A stretch of 64,000 nucleotides of DNA from the NCBI RefSeq assembly GCF_004216915.1, contig NZ_SGXD01000003.1, positions 248,001-312,000 on the forward strand, given 5' to 3'. Every line of letters begins with the position of its first letter. The first letter of the stretch is position 1. Of this stretch, positions 9,146 to 18,964 are shown in pieces. The translations under genes were made by a program, and so were the position numbers. The notes beneath the pieces were generated by a model. That model was not told the origin of the DNA. It made no database searches and worked only from the letters and a program-made list of their open reading frames with translations. This DNA comes from Motilibacter rhizosphaerae (GTDB taxonomy: Bacteria; Actinomycetota; Actinomycetes; Motilibacterales; Motilibacteraceae).

Positions 9146-9702
9146 GGGGCCGCGGCGTACCAGATCGTGGCCTCGCCGTAGGCCCGCTCGCGCAGCGCCG
9201 CGAAACCCGCCGGCCACGGGAACGCTCCCCCGCGCGTCGCGCGCTCGACGGCGACGACCGCCTCGGGGGCGAACCAGCCCGAGGCGGCGAGGTCGGCGAG
9301 GACGGCGGCGAGGGCGCTCGCCTCGAGGGCGTACGGCGGGTCGAGGAACGCGACGTCGACCGGTCCCCCGGGCGGCGGCGCGGCGGCGGCCCGCTCGACC
9401 GGCAGCGCGAGGACCTCGGCGCCGGGCAGGCCCAGCGACGCGGCGTTGGCGCGGACGACGGCGACGGCACGGGGCGCCGACTCGACGAGGACCACGCCCA
9501 CGGCGCCGCGGCTGAGCGCCTCGAGGCCGACGGCGCCGGACCCGGCGTAGAGGTCCGCGACGCGCAGCCCGTCGAGCGGCCCGGCCAGCGCCTGCAGCGT
9601 GGAGAAGAGCCCCTCGCGGGCGCGGTCCGAGGTCGGTCGCGTCCCGGAGGGCGGCACCGCGAGCCGCCTCCCGCCGGCGGCGCCCGCGATGACGCGCGTC
9701 AC
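9142..9702 (-). CDS. rsmD: 16S rRNA (guanine966-N2)-methyltransferase
   Basis: It methylates G966 of 16S rRNA. It has 186 residues. The N-terminus RVIAGxxGGRRL is typical. Motif I (ADLYAGSGAVGLEAL) begins at residue 49, and the catalytic DPPY is at 121-124. The start is GTG at 9702, 13 nt after the recG stop codon, so it is the third gene of a DAK-recG-rsmD operon. The stop codons of rsmD and trmB share CTAG. Confidence 0.94.
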   Translation of the reverse strand: MTRVIAGAAGGRRLAVPPSGTRPTSDRAREGLFSTLQALAGPLDGLRVADLYAGSGAVGLEALSRGAVGVVLVESAPRAVAVVRANAASLGLPGAEVLALPVERAAAAPPPGGPVDVAFLDPPYALEASALAAVLADLAASGWFAPEAVVAVERATRGGAFPWPAGFAALRERAYGEATIWYAAAP

Positions 9703-9715
9703 GCCCTGCTCCCCG

Positions 9716-11905
9716 TCATGCCTTGTCCAGGTAGTCGACGCGGTCCGGGTCGACGACCTGCTCGATCGCGAGGCGCAGCAGCGGCTGGCGCTGGAGCGCG
9801 GGGTCCTCGGCGATGACGCGCTCGGCCGCGGCGCGCGCCTCGGCGATGACGTCCTCGTCGCGCAGCACGGAGAGCAGCCGCAGGCTGGACCGGGTGCCGG
9901 ACTGGCGGGCCCCGAGCACGTCGCCCTCGCGGCGCATCTCGAGGTCGAGCCGGGACAGCGCGAAGCCGTCCGTCGTCGCCGCGACGGCGTCGAGCCGCTC
10001 GCGCGCGCCGCTCCCCGGAGCCGCGTCGGTCACGAGCAGGCAGAGCCCCGCGTGCCCGCCGCGCCCGACGCGCCCGCGCAGCTGGTGCAGCTGCGAGACC
10101 CCGAACCGGTCGGCGTCGAGCACGACCATGACGGTCGCGTTGGGCACGTCGACGCCCACCTCGATGACGGTCGTCGCGAGCAGCACGTCGACCTCGCCCG
10201 CGGCGAAGGCCCGCATCACCCGGTCCTTGTCGTCCGGGTGCATGCGGCCGTGGAGGACCTCGGTGCGCAGCCCGGCGAGCGGGCCCTCGGCCAGCCCGGG
10301 CGCCACCTCGAGCAGCCCCAGCGGCGGGCGGCGCTCGCCGTCGTCGGGCGGCTCCTCGCGCTCGTCCTCGACGCCCCCCTCGCCCGTGGGCGAGTCGCCG
10401 ATCCGCGGGAAGACGAGGTAGGCCTGCCGGCCCTGCGCGACCTCCTCGCGCAGCCGCTGCCAGGTCCGCTCGAGGAAGTGCGGCTTCTCCCCCGCCGGCA
10501 CCACGTGGGTGGCGATGGGAGAGCGACCGGCGGGCAGCTCGGTGAGCTCGGAGACCTCGAGGTCGCCGAACGCCGTCATCGCGATCGTGCGCGGGATCGG
10601 CGTCGCCGTCATGACGAGGACGTGCGGCGGGTCGGTGCTCCGCGCGCGCAGGGCGTCGCGCTGCTCCACGCCGAAGCGGTGCTGCTCGTCGACGACGACG
10701 AGCCCCAGGTCGAGGAACTGCACCCTGTCCTCGAGCAGGGCGTGCGTGCCGACGACGATGCCCGCGTCGCCGCTCGCGATCTCGAGCAGCGCCCGGCGGC
10801 GCGCCGCGGTCGACAGCGACCCGGTGAGCAGCGCGACCCGGGTGCCGCTGTCGGCGCCGCCCAGGAGCCCGCCCTCGGCGAGCGGGCCGAGCGCGGCGCG
10901 GATCGAGCGGGCGTGCTGCTGGGCGAGCACCTCGGTGGGCGCGAGGAGCACCGCCTGCCCGCCGGCGTCGACGACGGTGAGCATCGCGCGCAGCGCGACC
11001 AGCGTCTTGCCCGAGCCGACCTCGCCCTGGAGCAGCCGGTTCATCGGGTACGTGCGGGCGAGGTCCGCCTCGATCGCCGCGCCGACCTCGACCTGGCCGC
11101 GGGTGAGCTCGAAGGGCAGGCGGGCGTCGTACGCGTCGAGCAGTCCCCCCGCCCTCCGCGGCCGGGGCGTGGCCGGCAGGGAGCGGGCGGCGACGCGCCG
11201 CTGCACGAGCAGGGTCTGCAGCACGAAGGCCTCGTCCCAGCGCAGCCGCCGCCGGGCCTGCTCGGCCTCGCGCAGGTCGCGCGGCTGGTGGACGAGCTGG
11301 AGCGCCTCGCGCAGCGAGATGAGGTCCTGCTCGGCGTGCAGCTCGGGCGGGAGCGGGTCGTCGAGCGGAGGCAGGGTGTCGAGGACCACGCGCACGGCCT
11401 TGGCGATCTTCCACGTCGGCATCTGCGCGGAGGCGGCGTAGACCGGGACGAGCGCGCCGGTGAAGGCGTCGACCGCCTCCAGGCCGTCGTCGTCCTGGTC
11501 GAGGAGCATGAAGTCGGGCTGGAGCAGCTGGAGCGTCGTGCGGAAGCGGCTCACCTTGCCGGAGAACAGCCCGACCTTGCCGGTCGTGAGCGAGCGCAGC
11601 CGGTGGTCGCGGCCGAACCACGTGAGCTCGACGCTGCCCCGCCCGTCGGTGACGACGACGGTGGTGAGGTACTTGCCGCCGTTGGTCCGCCGGCTGCTCG
11701 AGCGCTCGACGCGGGCCATGACCGTGACGTGCTCGTCGAGCGGGAGCCGGGTGAGGTCCGTGAGCTTGCCGCGGTCCTGGTAGCGCCGGGGGTAGTGGTG
11801 CAGCAGGTCGCCGACCGTGCGCAGCCCCAGCGACTTCTCGAGCGCCGCCGCGCTGCTGCCCACGGCGCGCGACAGCGGCGCGCCCAGCACCTCGTCGGTC
11901 CGCAC
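9716..11905 (-). CDS. recG: ATP-dependent DNA helicase RecG
   Basis: A branch-migration helicase that reverses stalled forks and processes Holliday junctions; 729 residues from the chosen start. It has an N-terminal OB-fold wedge domain (about 60-150), Walker A GEVGSGKT (294-301), a DEQH box (406-409), and a C-terminal motif VI region with QLRGRVGRG. An acidic insert ([14 protein letters not shown]) sits between helicase domains. The start is GTG at 11905, one base after the stop of the DAK gene, with GGAG 5-9 nt upstream; the frame extends further but into that gene. Confidence 0.96.
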   Translation of the reverse strand: MRTDEVLGAPLSRAVGSSAAALEKSLGLRTVGDLLHHYPRRYQDRGKLTDLTRLPLDEHVTVMARVERSSSRRTNGGKYLTTVVVTDGRGSVELTWFGRDHRLRSLTTGKVGLFSGKVSRFRTTLQLLQPDFMLLDQDDDGLEAVDAFTGALVPVYAASAQMPTWKIAKAVRVVLDTLPPLDDPLPPELHAEQDLISLREALQLVHQPRDLREAEQARRRLRWDEAFVLQTLLVQRRVAARSLPATPRPRRAGGLLDAYDARLPFELTRGQVEVGAAIEADLARTYPMNRLLQGEVGSGKTLVALRAMLTVVDAGGQAVLLAPTEVLAQQHARSIRAALGPLAEGGLLGGADSGTRVALLTGSLSTAARRRALLEIASGDAGIVVGTHALLEDRVQFLDLGLVVVDEQHRFGVEQRDALRARSTDPPHVLVMTATPIPRTIAMTAFGDLEVSELTELPAGRSPIATHVVPAGEKPHFLERTWQRLREEVAQGRQAYLVFPRIGDSPTGEGGVEDEREEPPDDGERRPPLGLLEVAPGLAEGPLAGLRTEVLHGRMHPDDKDRVMRAFAAGEVDVLLATTVIEVGVDVPNATVMVVLDADRFGVSQLHQLRGRVGRGGHAGLCLLVTDAAPGSGARERLDAVAATTDGFALSRLDLEMRREGDVLGARQSGTRSSLRLLSVLRDEDVIAEARAAAERVIAEDPALQRQPLLRLAIEQVVDPDRVDYLDKA

Positions 11906-11906
11906 C

Positions 11907-13388
11907 TCACTCCACCCCGACGAGCAGGTCGGAGGCGGCACCGACGGCGTGGACGACGACCTCCAGCGCCGGCCTCGCCGCCCGGAGCGCGGACTCCACA
12001 GCGGCCGCGCGCTGCTCGGGGGCGAGCACGGTCACGAGCTCGCCGCCCCCCGCGAGCAGGCCGTCGAGCTCGGCGTCGAGGCGGTCCGGCGCCACCCGAC
12101 GGCAGCGCATGGCCCCCGCGGCTGCGCGCATCGCGGCGGCGTCCTCCTCGAGCGGCTGCTCGGGCGCGGCGACGGCCACGGCGGCCAGCGCCTGCAGGTC
12201 GTGCTCGAGCGGGACGAGGGAGGCGCGTACGCCGTCGCGGGAGAGCGCGCGGACGGCGACCTCCGCCGCTGGCCGTCCGTCCGGCCCGGCGACGACCACC
12301 GCCTCCCGGGCGTGGGCGCCGCGCACGGCCCGCAGCACGTCGTCGGCGGTCGCGGCGAGCGGCAGGGCGCCGGCGGCCGCCACGAGCTCGGCCACCGCGG
12401 GCTCGGCGACGAGCACGGCGACCACCCGCCTCGCCGCGCTGGCGGCGGGAGTGCGCAGGGCGCTGACCCGGATCCGGTGCGGGCGACCGGCGGCGATGCC
12501 CGCCTCGACCGCGGCACCGGCGTCGTCGGTGTGCACGTGCACGCTCCAGAGCCCCTCGCCGCCCACGACGACGACGCTCTCGCCGAGCGCGGCGAGGGAA
12601 GGTCGCAGGGCGTCGACCGCCTCGTCGGTGGCGTCGAGGAGGTACATCACCTCGAACTCGCCGTCGGTGCCGGGCTCGTGCGGCAGGGGCGCCGCGGCCG
12701 GAGCGGTCGCGCGCGGCGGCAGCGGGGTGCGGGTCACGACCGCGACCAGGGCGTCGAGCAGGACGACGAGCCCCTGGCCGCCCGCGTCGACGACACCCGC
12801 GCGGGCGAGCGGCTCGAGCTGGGTGGGGGTGCGGGCGAGCGCCTCGCGGGCACCGCGCGCGGCGGCGACCACGACCGGCTCGACCGCGCGGACGGGCTCG
12901 GCCGCCGCGGCCTCGGCGGCGGCGCGGGCGACGCTCAGCATCGTCCCCTCGACGGGCGTGACGACGGCGTCGTAGGCGCTGTCGGCGGCGCAGCGCAGCG
13001 CCTCGGCGAGCAGGTCGGCGTTGGCCCACGGCGTCGCCCGGGCCTCCTCGTCGGCGAGCGTGCGCGCGATGCCGCGGAGCAGCTGGCTGAGGATGCCGCC
13101 GGAGTTGCCCCGCGCGCCGATCAGCGCGCCGCGCGCGACGGTCCGCACGGTGGCGGCGAGGTCGGCGTCGTCGGGCAGGGCCGCGGCGGCCGTCGCCGCG
13201 GCCTCGAGGGTGAGGTAGAGGTTGGTGCCGGTGTCGCCGTCGGCGACCGGGAAGACGTTGAGCGCGTCGATCTCCGCGCGCGCGGCGCCCAGCGCGTGCA
13301 GGGCGAGCTGCGTCCAGGCCCGCATCGCCGGCCCGTCCACCGCGTCGGCCGGGGCCGCGAGCGCTGCAGCCGCCCCGCTCCCGCTCAC
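11907..13388 (-). CDS. DAK2-domain kinase-like protein (FakA/YloV family)
   Basis: A 493-residue protein. The N-terminal Dak phosphatase/kinase domain carries [13 protein letters not shown] (residues 44-56) and [12 protein letters not shown] (91-102), the nucleotide and metal-binding motifs of dihydroxyacetone kinase L subunits and fatty-acid kinase A. The middle and C-terminal Ala-rich domains match the FakA architecture. In Firmicutes FakA works with DegV-type FakB to phosphorylate fatty acids; no FakB is encoded here, so the substrate is unknown. The start is GTG with CAGGAG 7 nt upstream. In actinobacteria it lies between rpmB and recG, as here. Confidence 0.88.
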   Translation of the reverse strand: MSGSGAAAALAAPADAVDGPAMRAWTQLALHALGAARAEIDALNVFPVADGDTGTNLYLTLEAAATAAAALPDDADLAATVRTVARGALIGARGNSGGILSQLLRGIARTLADEEARATPWANADLLAEALRCAADSAYDAVVTPVEGTMLSVARAAAEAAAAEPVRAVEPVVVAAARGAREALARTPTQLEPLARAGVVDAGGQGLVVLLDALVAVVTRTPLPPRATAPAAAPLPHEPGTDGEFEVMYLLDATDEAVDALRPSLAALGESVVVVGGEGLWSVHVHTDDAGAAVEAGIAAGRPHRIRVSALRTPAASAARRVVAVLVAEPAVAELVAAAGALPLAATADDVLRAVRGAHAREAVVVAGPDGRPAAEVAVRALSRDGVRASLVPLEHDLQALAAVAVAAPEQPLEEDAAAMRAAAGAMRCRRVAPDRLDAELDGLLAGGGELVTVLAPEQRAAAVESALRAARPALEVVVHAVGAASDLLVGVE

Positions 13389-13528
13389 GTCGACTCCTGC
13401 TCGTCAGCCCTGCGCCTGCCGGCGTCGCAGCAGACTAGCCGGGGGCACCGACAGGAGGCCGTCCGGCGCTGCGGGTCCGCTGCGGCCCGCTCCCGGGTGC
13501 GGATTGGTGCCGGGCGCCCCGGGTCCGG

Positions 13529-13534
13529 TACGCT
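13529..13534 (+). promoter_or_regulatory. Candidate -10 for rpmB
   Basis: TACGCT about 68 nt upstream of the rpmB start, in the divergent gap with the DAK gene. No convincing -35 is seen. Confidence 0.3.
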
Positions 13535-13601
13535 ACTGCGGTTGCCCGGGCACCGACCCGGGCGCACTCCTGATCGCAACGACCCCCTCCGGAGGAGCTC
13601 C

Positions 13602-13790
13602 GTGGCTTCCCACTGCGACGTCTGTGGCAAGGGCCCGGGCTTCGGCAACAGCATCTCGCACTCGCACCGCCGCACCCGTCGCCGCTGGAACCCCAACATC
13701 CAGACGGTGCACGCGCTGGTCGGCCGCACGCCGAAGCGCCTGAACGTCTGCACCTCCTGCCTCAAGGCGGGCAAGGTCGCGCGCGCCTAG
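13602..13790 (+). CDS. rpmB: 50S ribosomal protein L28
   Basis: A 62-residue L28 of the large subunit. It begins [11 protein letters not shown] and carries the two CxxC pairs C5/C8 and C50/C53, so it is the zinc-binding form. Genomes of this phylum often also carry a zinc-free paralogue, which is not in this window. The GTG start has a strong GGAGGAG 6 nt upstream. Transcription is divergent from the DAK-recG-rsmD operon and ends at the hairpin at 13827-13855. Confidence 0.97.
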   Translation: MASHCDVCGKGPGFGNSISHSHRRTRRRWNPNIQTVHALVGRTPKRLNVCTSCLKAGKVARA

Positions 13791-13826
13791 CGCCCTCCGG
13801 GTCGCGCTCGTCGCGCCCTGAGCACC

Positions 13827-13855
13827 AGGCCGGTCGCCCCTCGGGCGGCCGGCCT
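13827..13855. terminator. Hairpin between convergent rpmB and thiL
   Basis: 13-bp arms starting AGGCCGG and ending CCGGCCT, with one G-T pair and a 3-nt loop. It lies between the two convergent stop codons, so it may serve both directions. No T tract. Confidence 0.65.
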
Positions 13856-13862
13856 GCTCGCG

Positions 13863-14900
13863 TCAGCGGTAGGAGTCCCAGCCCGTGGAGCCGGGCCGCG
13901 CCACGCCCGGCACGACCACCTCCGGGCTCCCCGCCACGACCCTGCCGACGACGCGCACGCCCGGCGGGAGCGCCGTCCCGGCCGGGACGCACCCGGCCAG
14001 CGCGTGGTCCTCGCCCCCGCCGAGCACCCACGCCCACGGGTCCTCGCCCAGCTCCTCCGCGCACGCGGCGAGGGCGCGCACGTCGTCCTCCAGGGCGGCA
14101 GCGTCCAGCTCGAGCCGCACACCGCTCCCCCGCGCCACGTGCCCGAGGTCCTGCAGCAGCCCGTCGCTGGTGTCGAGCAGCGCGCTCGCGCCCGCGCGGG
14201 CGAGCGCCGGGCCCGCGGCGTACGGCGGGGCCGGGACCCGGTGCGCCGCCGCCAGCTCCGCGTGGCGCTGCAGCAGGCCGGCGTCGCCCCGCAGGTGCAG
14301 GGCCAGCCCCGCCGCCGAGCGCCCGAGCCGGCCGGCGACCACGACGAGGTCGCCCGGCCGCGCGCCGGAGCGGGTCACCGGGTCGCGGCCCTCGAGGTCG
14401 CCCAGCGCGGTGACGCTGATGACGACCTGGCCGGCGCGCGTCATGTCGCCCCCCACCACGCTGACGCTGACGACGGCGCACTCCGTCCGCAGGCCGTCCG
14501 CCAGGGACTCCGCCCACGCCACCGGCAGGTCGGCCGGCGCCGCCAGCCCCACGACGACCGAGGTGGGGACCGCGCCCATCGCCGCGACGTCGGCGAGGTT
14601 CTGCGCGGCGGCCTTCCGGCCGACCTCGAGTGCGCTCGACCAGTCGCGGCGGAAGTGCACGCCCTCGACGAGCACGTCGGTCGTCACGACGACCCGGCCG
14701 TCGGGCGCGCGGACGACCGCGGCGTCGTCGCCGGGCCCGAGCAGGACGAGCGCGGACTGCGGCAGGCGGGCGGTGACGGCGGCCACGACCGCGAACTCGC
14801 CGGCCTCGCGGACCGTCGGGGTGGTCGGAGTAGCCTGCACCTCGGCGTCCACGGCGGCCGCCGGGTCCGCAGCAGGAGCGAGGGAGTCGCCGTGGTGCAT
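13863..14900 (-). CDS. thiL: Thiamine-monophosphate kinase
   Basis: It phosphorylates thiamine monophosphate to the active cofactor thiamine pyrophosphate. It has 345 residues with the AIR-synthase-like fold. GPGDDAAV (ATP/Mg binding) is near residue 55, TTDVLVEGVHF near 73, a GGDMTR motif near 153, and LDTSDGLLQDLGH near 243. The start is uncertain: ATG 14900 overlaps head-to-head with the next gene by 9 bases, and in-frame GTGs at 14852 and 14840 would remove that overlap. The catalytic core begins after all three. Confidence 0.93.
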   Translation of the reverse strand: MHHGDSLAPAADPAAAVDAEVQATPTTPTVREAGEFAVVAAVTARLPQSALVLLGPGDDAAVVRAPDGRVVVTTDVLVEGVHFRRDWSSALEVGRKAAAQNLADVAAMGAVPTSVVVGLAAPADLPVAWAESLADGLRTECAVVSVSVVGGDMTRAGQVVISVTALGDLEGRDPVTRSGARPGDLVVVAGRLGRSAAGLALHLRGDAGLLQRHAELAAAHRVPAPPYAAGPALARAGASALLDTSDGLLQDLGHVARGSGVRLELDAAALEDDVRALAACAEELGEDPWAWVLGGGEDHALAGCVPAGTALPPGVRVVGRVVAGSPEVVVPGVARPGSTGWDSYR

Positions 14901-15125
14901 GCCTACATCCTCGTCCAGACCGAGGTCGGCGCCTCCGCCGCGGTCGCCACGGCCGCCGCGGCCGTGCCCGGGGTCGCCAGCGCGGAGGCGGTCATCGGCC
15001 CGTACGACGTGGTGGTGCGGGCCTCCGCCCCGACCCTCGACGAGCTCGGCACGGCGGTCATCACGCCGGTGCAGTCGATCGAGGGCGTCACCCGCACGCT
15101 GACCTGCTCGGTGGTCGCCCTCTGA
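14892..15125 (+). CDS. Stand-alone Lrp/AsnC ligand-binding (RAM) domain protein
   Basis: A 77-residue protein consisting only of the RAM/dimerisation domain of Lrp/AsnC regulators, beginning VVHAYILVQTEVG. There is no DNA-binding helix-turn-helix. Such proteins form alpha-beta oligomers that bind amino acids or modulate full-length Lrp partners. GAGGGAG lies 6 nt before the GTG start. It sits between thiL and a DUF3515 gene, the usual actinobacterial neighbourhood, and overlaps the next gene by 4 bases. Confidence 0.88.
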   Translation: MVHAYILVQTEVGASAAVATAAAAVPGVASAEAVIGPYDVVVRASAPTLDELGTAVITPVQSIEGVTRTLTCSVVAL

Positions 15126-15622
15126 ACCGCGCCACCGCCCTCGCCGCCCCCGCCCTCGGCGTCCTCGCCGTCGCCTCCGCGGGACTGGGCGGCGTCGCCC
15201 TCGTCCGCTCGTCCCTGCCGCCGGCCGTCACTCCGCCGCCCGGGCTCTCGGCGGCCGCGACCGCCGCCTGCACGAAGGTCACCGCCGCGCTCCCCGCGAC
15301 CCTCGCCGGCCAGCCCCGCCGCACGACCCGGCCGGGCAGCCCGCTGACCGCGGCGTACGGGTATCCCGCGATCACGCTGCGCTGCGGCGTGCGCGAGCCC
15401 GGCCCCTCCCCCGACCTCGACTGCATGTCGGGCGGCACCGTCGACTGGATCGTCGTGCCGCAGACCGGCAGCACGCTGCTCGTGAGCTTCGCGCGCACGC
15501 CGGCCGTGGAGCTGGTGGTGCCGGGGGCGTACGCGACGGCGCCGCTCCAGGCGCTCGACGCCGCGGTGCGCACGACGGCGGAGAGGGGCACCGGCTGCAC
15601 CGACGTGGTGCCCGCGGGCTGA
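15122..15622 (+). CDS. DUF3515 family secreted or membrane-anchored protein, CTG start
   Basis: A reading frame of 166 codons matching the DUF3515 family: an N-terminal hydrophobic segment (about residues 5-27), then AACxxVTAALP, AAYGYPAITLRCG and a Val/Asp/Trp-containing middle. The frame has no ATG, GTG or TTG before position 15389. The only start that keeps the hydrophobic N-terminus and the first Cys region is CTG at 15122, which overlaps the preceding TGA as CTGA and has GGTGG 8 nt upstream. A rare CTG start is therefore inferred. Function of the family is unknown. Confidence 0.7.
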   Translation: MNRATALAAPALGVLAVASAGLGGVALVRSSLPPAVTPPPGLSAAATAACTKVTAALPATLAGQPRRTTRPGSPLTAAYGYPAITLRCGVREPGPSPDLDCMSGGTVDWIVVPQTGSTLLVSFARTPAVELVVPGAYATAPLQALDAAVRTTAERGTGCTDVVPAG

Positions 15623-15626
15623 GCGG

Positions 15627-16790
15627 CTAGCGCAGGCCGAGCGGGCGGGCCAGGGCCGTGCGCAGCAGCCGGTCCACGAGCGCGGGGTAGTCGACCCCGC
15701 TCGCCGCCCACGCCTGCGGGAACACCGAGGCGGGGGTGAAGCCCGGCATCGTGTTGACCTCGTTGAGGACGGGGGTGCCGTCCGCGGCGAGGAAGAAGTC
15801 CACCCGGGCGAGCCCCTCGCAGCCGAGCGCGTCGAAGGCGCGGACCGCCAGCGCCCGGACCTCGTCCGCGACGCCCGGCGGCAGGTCGGCGGGGACGTTG
15901 ATGCGGGTGGAGCCGTCGAGGTACTTCGCGGCGAAGTCGTAGAACTCGTGGGCCGGGTCGACGTGGATCTCGGCGACCACGCTGGCCTCCGGCGCCGCGC
16001 CGTCCTCGCCCTCGAGCACCCCGACCTCGATCTCGCGGCCGGGAACCATCGCCTCGGCGATGACCCGCGGGTCGTGCCGGCGGGCCAGCTCGACCGCACC
16101 CTCGAGGTCGGCCCAGTCGGAGACCTTGGTGATGCCGACGCTGGAGCCCGCGCGCGCGGGCTTGACGAAGACCGGCAGGCCCAGCGCACGCACGCGGTCG
16201 AGCGCGCCCGCGCGGTCGCTGCGCCACTCGCGGTCGGTCACCAGGGCGTACGGGCCGACGGGGAGGCCGGCCGCGACGAGCGCGGCCTTCATGTGGCCCT
16301 TGTCCATGGCGGCGGCCGAGGCGAAGACGCCGCTGCCGACGTAGCGCACCCCGGCCAGCTCGAGCAGGCCCTGGACGGTGCCGTCCTCGCCGAACGTGCC
16401 GTGGAGCAGCGGCAGCACGACGTCGACCGCACCCAGCACGGCCGGCACGTCGGCGGGGTCGCGCACGACGAGCGGCGGCGTCGTCGGGTCGGCGGCGAGC
16501 AGCAGAGACGGGCCGTCGCCCGCCACCTCCGGCAGCGTGCCGTCGGTGATGGCGAGCGCGTCCGCGTCGCCCTCGCTGAGCACCCAGCGGCCCTCGAGCG
16601 TGATGCCGACGGGCACGACCTCCCACCGCGAGCCCTCGAGGGCGCGCAGGACGCAGCCCGCGGAGACGCAGGAGACCGCGTGCTCGGAGCTGCGGCCGCC
16701 GAACAGCAGCGCGACGCGCGGCTTCGCCGGCTCTACCGGGGTGGCCGGCTCTGCCGGTGCGGCCGGGGTCGGTGCTGCAGGGGTCGACAT
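15627..16790 (-). CDS. ddl: D-alanine--D-alanine ligase
   Basis: An ATP-grasp ligase making the D-Ala-D-Ala end of peptidoglycan precursors; 387 residues. After a Pro/Ala-rich N-terminus it has LFGGRSSEHAVS (29-40), the HGTFGEDGTVQG motif, an ATP-grasp lysine strand (PVFVKPARAGSSVG), and the C-terminal metal site with NEVNTMPGFT. The start is ATG at 16790, with a -10-like TAGGGT 7 nt upstream and no ribosome site, so it is probably leaderless. The long open frame upstream of 16790 runs antisense through the neighbouring gene. Confidence 0.95.
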   Translation of the reverse strand: MSTPAAPTPAAPAEPATPVEPAKPRVALLFGGRSSEHAVSCVSAGCVLRALEGSRWEVVPVGITLEGRWVLSEGDADALAITDGTLPEVAGDGPSLLLAADPTTPPLVVRDPADVPAVLGAVDVVLPLLHGTFGEDGTVQGLLELAGVRYVGSGVFASAAAMDKGHMKAALVAAGLPVGPYALVTDREWRSDRAGALDRVRALGLPVFVKPARAGSSVGITKVSDWADLEGAVELARRHDPRVIAEAMVPGREIEVGVLEGEDGAAPEASVVAEIHVDPAHEFYDFAAKYLDGSTRINVPADLPPGVADEVRALAVRAFDALGCEGLARVDFFLAADGTPVLNEVNTMPGFTPASVFPQAWAASGVDYPALVDRLLRTALARPLGLR

Positions 16791-16797
16791 CGCGGCG

Positions 16798-16838
16798 ACC
16801 CTACCGCCTGCGACCGACGCTCCCTGGCACGGCAGGCT
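16798..16838. promoter_or_regulatory. Paired divergent leaderless promoters, ddl and PLP enzyme
   Basis: The 54-nt gap between the two start codons holds TAGGGT on the minus strand (16803-16798; 7 nt before the ddl ATG) and CAGGCT on the plus strand (16833-16838; 6 nt before the ATG at 16845). Neither gene has a ribosome site. The two transcripts would start less than 60 nt apart. Confidence 0.5.
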
Positions 16839-16844
16839 GGACCG

Positions 16845-17966
16845 ATGCAGCCCCGCTCCCGCGCCCTCTCCCCCGCCACCCAGGTCGTCGCCGGCGGGCG
16901 GCCCGAGCGCCTCCCCGGCGCCCCGGCGGTGGTCCCGCCGGTGTTCAGCTCGACCTACGTGCAGGACGGTGCCGTCGCGTACGGCCGGTTCGGCAACCCC
17001 ACGTGGGCCGCGCTCGAGGAGGTGCTGGGGACGCTCGACGGCGGCACGGCCACGGCGTACGGATCGGGGACCGCCGCCGTCTCCGCCGTGCTGGACCGCG
17101 TGCCGGTCGGCGGCACGGTCGTCGCGCCCGTCGGCTGCTACAGCGGCACGCTCGTCGGGCTGGAGCGGCTGCACCGCCTCGGGCGGGTCGGCGAGGTCCG
17201 CCTCGTCGACCCCGCCGACACCGCCGCGGTCGTGGCGGCGCTGCCCGGGGCGGACCTGCTCTGGGTGGAGTCGCCGACCAACCCGCTGCTCGCCGTGGCC
17301 GACCTGCCCGCGCTCGTCGCCGCCGCGTACGAGGTGGGCGCGCTCGTCGCCGTGGACGCGACGTTCTGCTCCCCGCTGGTGCTGCGACCGCTCGACCTGG
17401 GGGCGGACGTCGTCGTGCACTCGGCGACGAAGTACCTCGCCGGGCACTCGGACGCGCTGCTCGGCGTCGCCGTCACGCGCTCCGAGGAGCTCTCCGCGGC
17501 GCTCGTCGAGTCGCGCTCCGCGGGCGGGGCGATCCCCGGGACGATGGAGGCCTGGCTGGTGCTCCGTGGCCTGCGCACGCTGCACCTGCGCGTGGAGCGC
17601 TCGCAGGCCAACGCCCTCGAGCTCGCCCGACGGCTCGAGGGCCACCCGGCGCTCGAGCGGGTGCGCTACCCCGGGCTCGCCTCGGACCCGGGGCACGCGC
17701 GGGCGACCGAGCAGCTGGCGGGCTACGGCTCGATCGTCTGCCTCGACGTCCGGGGTGGCGCGGAGCCCGCGGAGCGGCTGGTCGCCGGCTGCCGGCTGTG
17801 GCTGCCCGCGACGAGCCTCGGCGGCGTCGAGTCGACGCTCGAGCGCCGCCGCCGGCACGCCGCGGAGAGCGCCGACGTCCCCGAGGGCCTCGTCCGGCTC
17901 TCGGTCGGGGTCGAGGACGTCGAGGACCTCTGGGCGGACCTCAGCGACGCGCTGGACGCGCGCTAG
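16845..17966 (+). CDS. Cys/Met metabolism PLP-dependent enzyme (cystathionine gamma-lyase/synthase type)
   Basis: 373 residues of the Cys/Met PLP family. YGRFGNPTW (46-54), a PLP phosphate site around [10 protein letters not shown], the aspartate of VDATFCSPL (D171), and the PLP lysine K196 in [14 protein letters not shown] are all present. The C-terminus has the substrate-arginine region ([11 protein letters not shown]). This family includes cystathionine gamma-synthase, gamma-lyase and homocysteine synthases, and sequence inspection cannot separate them. It is convergent with gpsA; the two stop codons share CTAG. Confidence 0.88.
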   Translation: MQPRSRALSPATQVVAGGRPERLPGAPAVVPPVFSSTYVQDGAVAYGRFGNPTWAALEEVLGTLDGGTATAYGSGTAAVSAVLDRVPVGGTVVAPVGCYSGTLVGLERLHRLGRVGEVRLVDPADTAAVVAALPGADLLWVESPTNPLLAVADLPALVAAAYEVGALVAVDATFCSPLVLRPLDLGADVVVHSATKYLAGHSDALLGVAVTRSEELSAALVESRSAGGAIPGTMEAWLVLRGLRTLHLRVERSQANALELARRLEGHPALERVRYPGLASDPGHARATEQLAGYGSIVCLDVRGGAEPAERLVAGCRLWLPATSLGGVESTLERRRRHAAESADVPEGLVRLSVGVEDVEDLWADLSDALDAR

Positions 17967-18964
17967 CGCTCGGGCTTCGTGCTCCGCGCCATGAAGGCCT
18001 CCACGGCCTCGCGCGGCGACGCTCCCTCGCGGACCACGCGCACGACCTGCTCGGTGATGGGCATGTCGACGCCGTGGCTCCGGGCCAGCTCGAGCACGGA
18101 CTCCGCCGACCCGACGCCCTCGGCGGTCTGGTGGATGAGCGCCTTCGTCTCCTCGAGCGGCACACCGCGACCGAGCCGCTCCCCGAAGGACCTGTTGCGC
18201 GACAGGGGCGAGAAGCACGTCGCCACCAGGTCGCCCAGCCCGGCGAGGCCGGCGAACGTCAGCGGGTCGGCGCCGAGCGCGGCACCGAGCCGCGCGGTCT
18301 CGGCGAGCCCGCGGGTCACGAGGCTCGCCTTCGCGTTGTCGCCGAGCCCCATGCCGACCGCCATCCCGACGGCGAGGGCGATGACGTTCTTCACCGCGCC
18401 ACCCAGCTCGCAGCCGACGACGTCGGGGTTGGTGTAGGGGCGGAAGTACGCCGTGGCGCAGACCTCCTGCAACCGCCGCCCGACCTCCTCGTCGCGGGCG
18501 CCGATGACGGCCGCGGCGGGCTGCCGCTCGGCGATCTCGCGGGCGAGGTTGGGGCCGGTGAGGACGGCGACCCGCTCCTCGGCGACGGCGAGGCTCTGCG
18601 TCACCACCTCGCTCATCCGCAGGCAGCTGCCGGACTCGATCCCCTTGGCCAGGCTGAGGAACGCCGCGCCCGCGGGGAGGTCGGGCGCCCAGGCCGCGAG
18701 GTTCGCGCGCAGCGTCTGCGACGGCACGGCGAGCACGACGACCTCGGCCCCGTCGAGCGCCTCGCGGGCGTCGGCGGTGGCGCGTACGGCCTCGGGGAGG
18801 TGGATCCCCGGCAGGTAGGCGGCGTTCTGCCTGCTGCTGCGGATCTCCTCGGCGGCCGACGAGCGGCGGGCCCAGAGGCGTACGTCGTTGCCGGCGTCGG
18901 CGAGCACCTGGGAGAACGCGGTGCCCCAGGACCCGGCGCCGAGGACGGCGACGCTGCTGGTCAT
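17963..18964 (-). CDS. gpsA: NAD(P)-dependent glycerol-3-phosphate dehydrogenase
   Basis: It reduces dihydroxyacetone phosphate to sn-glycerol-3-phosphate for phospholipid synthesis. It has 333 residues. The dinucleotide loop GAGSWGTA is at 9-16; the catalytic lysine lies in [13 protein letters not shown] near residue 185. The ATG overlaps the plsC stop (ATGA), so acyltransferase and gpsA are coupled: G3P production and its acylation in one operon. Confidence 0.96.
   Translation of the reverse strand: MTSSVAVLGAGSWGTAFSQVLADAGNDVRLWARRSSAAEEIRSSRQNAAYLPGIHLPEAVRATADAREALDGAEVVVLAVPSQTLRANLAAWAPDLPAGAAFLSLAKGIESGSCLRMSEVVTQSLAVAEERVAVLTGPNLAREIAERQPAAAVIGARDEEVGRRLQEVCATAYFRPYTNPDVVGCELGGAVKNVIALAVGMAVGMGLGDNAKASLVTRGLAETARLGAALGADPLTFAGLAGLGDLVATCFSPLSRNRSFGERLGRGVPLEETKALIHQTAEGVGSAESVLELARSHGVDMPITEQVVRVVREGASPREAVEAFMARSTKPER

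Noticed and set aside
16791-18218. 863-codon version of ddl on the minus strand
   Set aside because: The upstream part is antisense to the PLP-dependent enzyme; the ddl fold begins after ATG 16790.
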